Shown here piece after piece: positions 13,665 to 14,444 of a stretch of 14,444 nucleotides of DNA. The first letter of the stretch is position 1; every line of letters starts with the position of its first letter. This DNA is from Actinomycetota bacterium (GTDB lineage Bacteria; Actinomycetota; AC-67). The stretch spans positions 1 through 14,444 of the forward strand of contig JBAZZY010000041.1 in the NCBI GenBank assembly GCA_041658565.1. The letters are read 5' to 3'. The position numbers were made by a program, and so were the translations under genes. Below the pieces are notes generated by a model. That model was not told the DNA's origin. It worked only from the letters and a program-made list of their open reading frames with translations, and ran no database searches.

Positions 13665-14297
13665 TCAGGCCACACTCGGACCAGGCGTCGTTGCCGCCAG
13701 CGCGGCATCGGCCGGAGTAGCTGAGTTGAACTCAAGACTCGACGGCGCCTCGATCACGTCGAGGACGAACAAGTTGACGACCTCATCCCACGCGTTCAGG
13801 GTGAGTTGAACATCGTGTTCGACCGCCCCCTCGCCATCTTCCTGCGTGAATCCCAAGCCTGTAATCGTGAACTCCACGAGCGACAAGCCGTTCTCCTGAG
13901 CCTGAGGAGTCACCTCCACCGTGCCGATCCCCGGTGCGGGGTCTCCGGTGGCGCTGGCGTCCTCCCCGAACATCGACACCCCGTCGATCCCCAAGTGCAC
14001 CGTAATCTGCGCCGGCGCCCGCACTTGCCCCACAAGCAAGGTCGCATACGCACGAACCGTGAGGCTGTCGATGTTCCCCGTAAAGGAACCTTCGAACAAG
14101 GCGTCGTAGATCGTGCGATACCCGGCACCACTCGCGACGTAGGTGTTGGCATACGCACATCCGTATCCATCCGCGACAGAGGTCGAGGGCGCCTCCTGGT
14201 CCCACCACGCAACCGCGTTGTCCACGACAACAGAAAGGTTGCCCACAGGAGTCGTCTGGGCTTCCGGACAGTGAAAGTAGTTCATCTCCGCACGCAA
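13665..14297 (-). CDS. Secreted-type beta-rich protein, probably 5'-truncated by an insertion sequence
   Basis: The shown span is 210 residues from an in-frame TTG at 14297; an ATG at 14285 is the only other nearby start. Neither has a ribosome-binding site or signal peptide, yet the composition (few charges, beta-rich, cysteine pair in FHCPE and YGCAYANTY) looks extracellular. The frame stays open upstream to a stop at 14372-14370, and its residues just before the TTG (NRTWGSPVPGRADPA) still look like protein. The IS-like end begins near 14349, so the original gene was probably longer and lost its N-terminus there. Visible segments such as RAPAQITVHLGIDG and ENGLSLVEFTITGLGF suggest beta sandwiches, with LTLNAWDEVVNLFVLDV near the end. 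I recognise no family. A hairpin terminator follows. Confidence 0.6.
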   Translation of the reverse strand: MRAEMNYFHCPEAQTTPVGNLSVVVDNAVAWWDQEAPSTSVADGYGCAYANTYVASGAGYRTIYDALFEGSFTGNIDSLTVRAYATLLVGQVRAPAQITVHLGIDGVSMFGEDASATGDPAPGIGTVEVTPQAQENGLSLVEFTITGLGFTQEDGEGAVEHDVQLTLNAWDEVVNLFVLDVIEAPSSLEFNSATPADAALAATTPGPSVA

Positions 14298-14348
14298 GGC
14301 CGGATCGGCGCGCCCCGGAACGGGACTGCCCCAGGTTCGGTTGACTCC

Positions 14349-14444
14349 TGATGTGTGAGGATTAGGTCCTCACCGGAAGGAAAGGTCACCATGCCCAAAG
14401 CGTTCCCCGAGGAGTTCCGTCGCGACGTCATCGCCGTGGCTCGC
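14349..14444 (+). mobile_element. Left end of an IS3-like insertion sequence (cut by window)
   Basis: The start of an OrfA-like transposase at 14391 marks an insertion element that continues beyond the window. The left tip is placed near the TGATGTGTGAGG at 14349 only because IS3-type ends often begin with TG and the upstream open frame of the neighbouring gene loses protein-like character here; the true edge could be some bases either side. A GTGAGGA/TCCTCAC hairpin (14355-14373) lies between the tip and the transposase start. The right end and target duplication are not visible. Confidence 0.55.
14391..14444 (+). CDS. IS3-family transposase OrfA-like, N-terminal fragment (runs off window)
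   Basis: Only 18 residues are visible, MPKAFPEEFRRDVIAVAR. The pattern MPK.(F/Y)P.EFRRD(V/I).(A)VAR is typical of the start of the helix-turn-helix OrfA proteins of IS3-like elements, in which OrfA binds the element ends and OrfAB carries the DDE integrase domain. GGAAGGAAAGG lies upstream of the ATG at a usable distance. The call rests on a short stretch and on position beside a broken gene. Confidence 0.7.
   Translation, partial: MPKAFPEEFRRDVIAVAR

Overview
The window is high-GC bacterial DNA. It most likely comes from an actinobacterium (Actinomycetota) or a close uncultured relative. The case rests on three things: the nadD - LCP/LytR_C protein - rsfS gene order, the many secreted proteins with proline/threonine-rich linkers, and several genes that seem to be read from leaderless transcripts (a -10-like TAnnnT exactly 7 nt before the ATG and no Shine-Dalgarno sequence). 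The species cannot be named from the sequence. No tRNA, rRNA, CRISPR array or prophage was seen.

Layout. (1) 1-3399, minus strand: a secreted beta-propeller-like protein, a YhhN/TMEM86-type membrane protein, and a tyrosine phenol-lyase/tryptophanase-family enzyme cut by the left window edge. (2) 3515-4534, plus: an extended SDR (NAD-dependent epimerase/dehydratase-like), divergent from the propeller gene. (3) 4806-6014, minus: an MFS transporter, convergent with the SDR across a 271-nt spacer with several hairpins. (4) 6181-8189, plus: a large secreted protein with a carboxypeptidase-regulatory/Cna-B-like start, then a small membrane protein. (5) 8191-10410, minus: the housekeeping block nadD, LCP-like/LytR_C protein and rsfS (NAD synthesis, envelope, ribosome silencing). 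(6) 10471-11325, minus: two cupredoxin lipoproteins. (7) 11457-12791, plus: a putrescine-type class III aminotransferase, divergent from the cupredoxins and ending in a strong hairpin terminator. (8) 12841-14350, minus: two secreted proteins, one with a Pro/Glu/Thr linker and two HGxxVSxxA motifs, the other apparently missing its N-terminus. (9) 14349-14444, plus: the left end of an IS3-like insertion sequence, which probably caused that truncation.

How they work together. The nadD-LCP-rsfS block is a conserved arrangement and probably one operon. The two cupredoxins are tandem and probably co-transcribed as extracytoplasmic copper or electron-transfer proteins. The remaining genes look like accessory metabolism and surface proteins, and I see no evidence that they form one pathway. 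I found no convincing undescribed multi-gene system. The best leads are the repeated leaderless-promoter geometry, the LCP-like protein lacking the usual catalytic arginines, the HGxxVSxxA protein, a 22-bp perfect palindrome where two convergent genes meet, and the IS-truncated surface gene.
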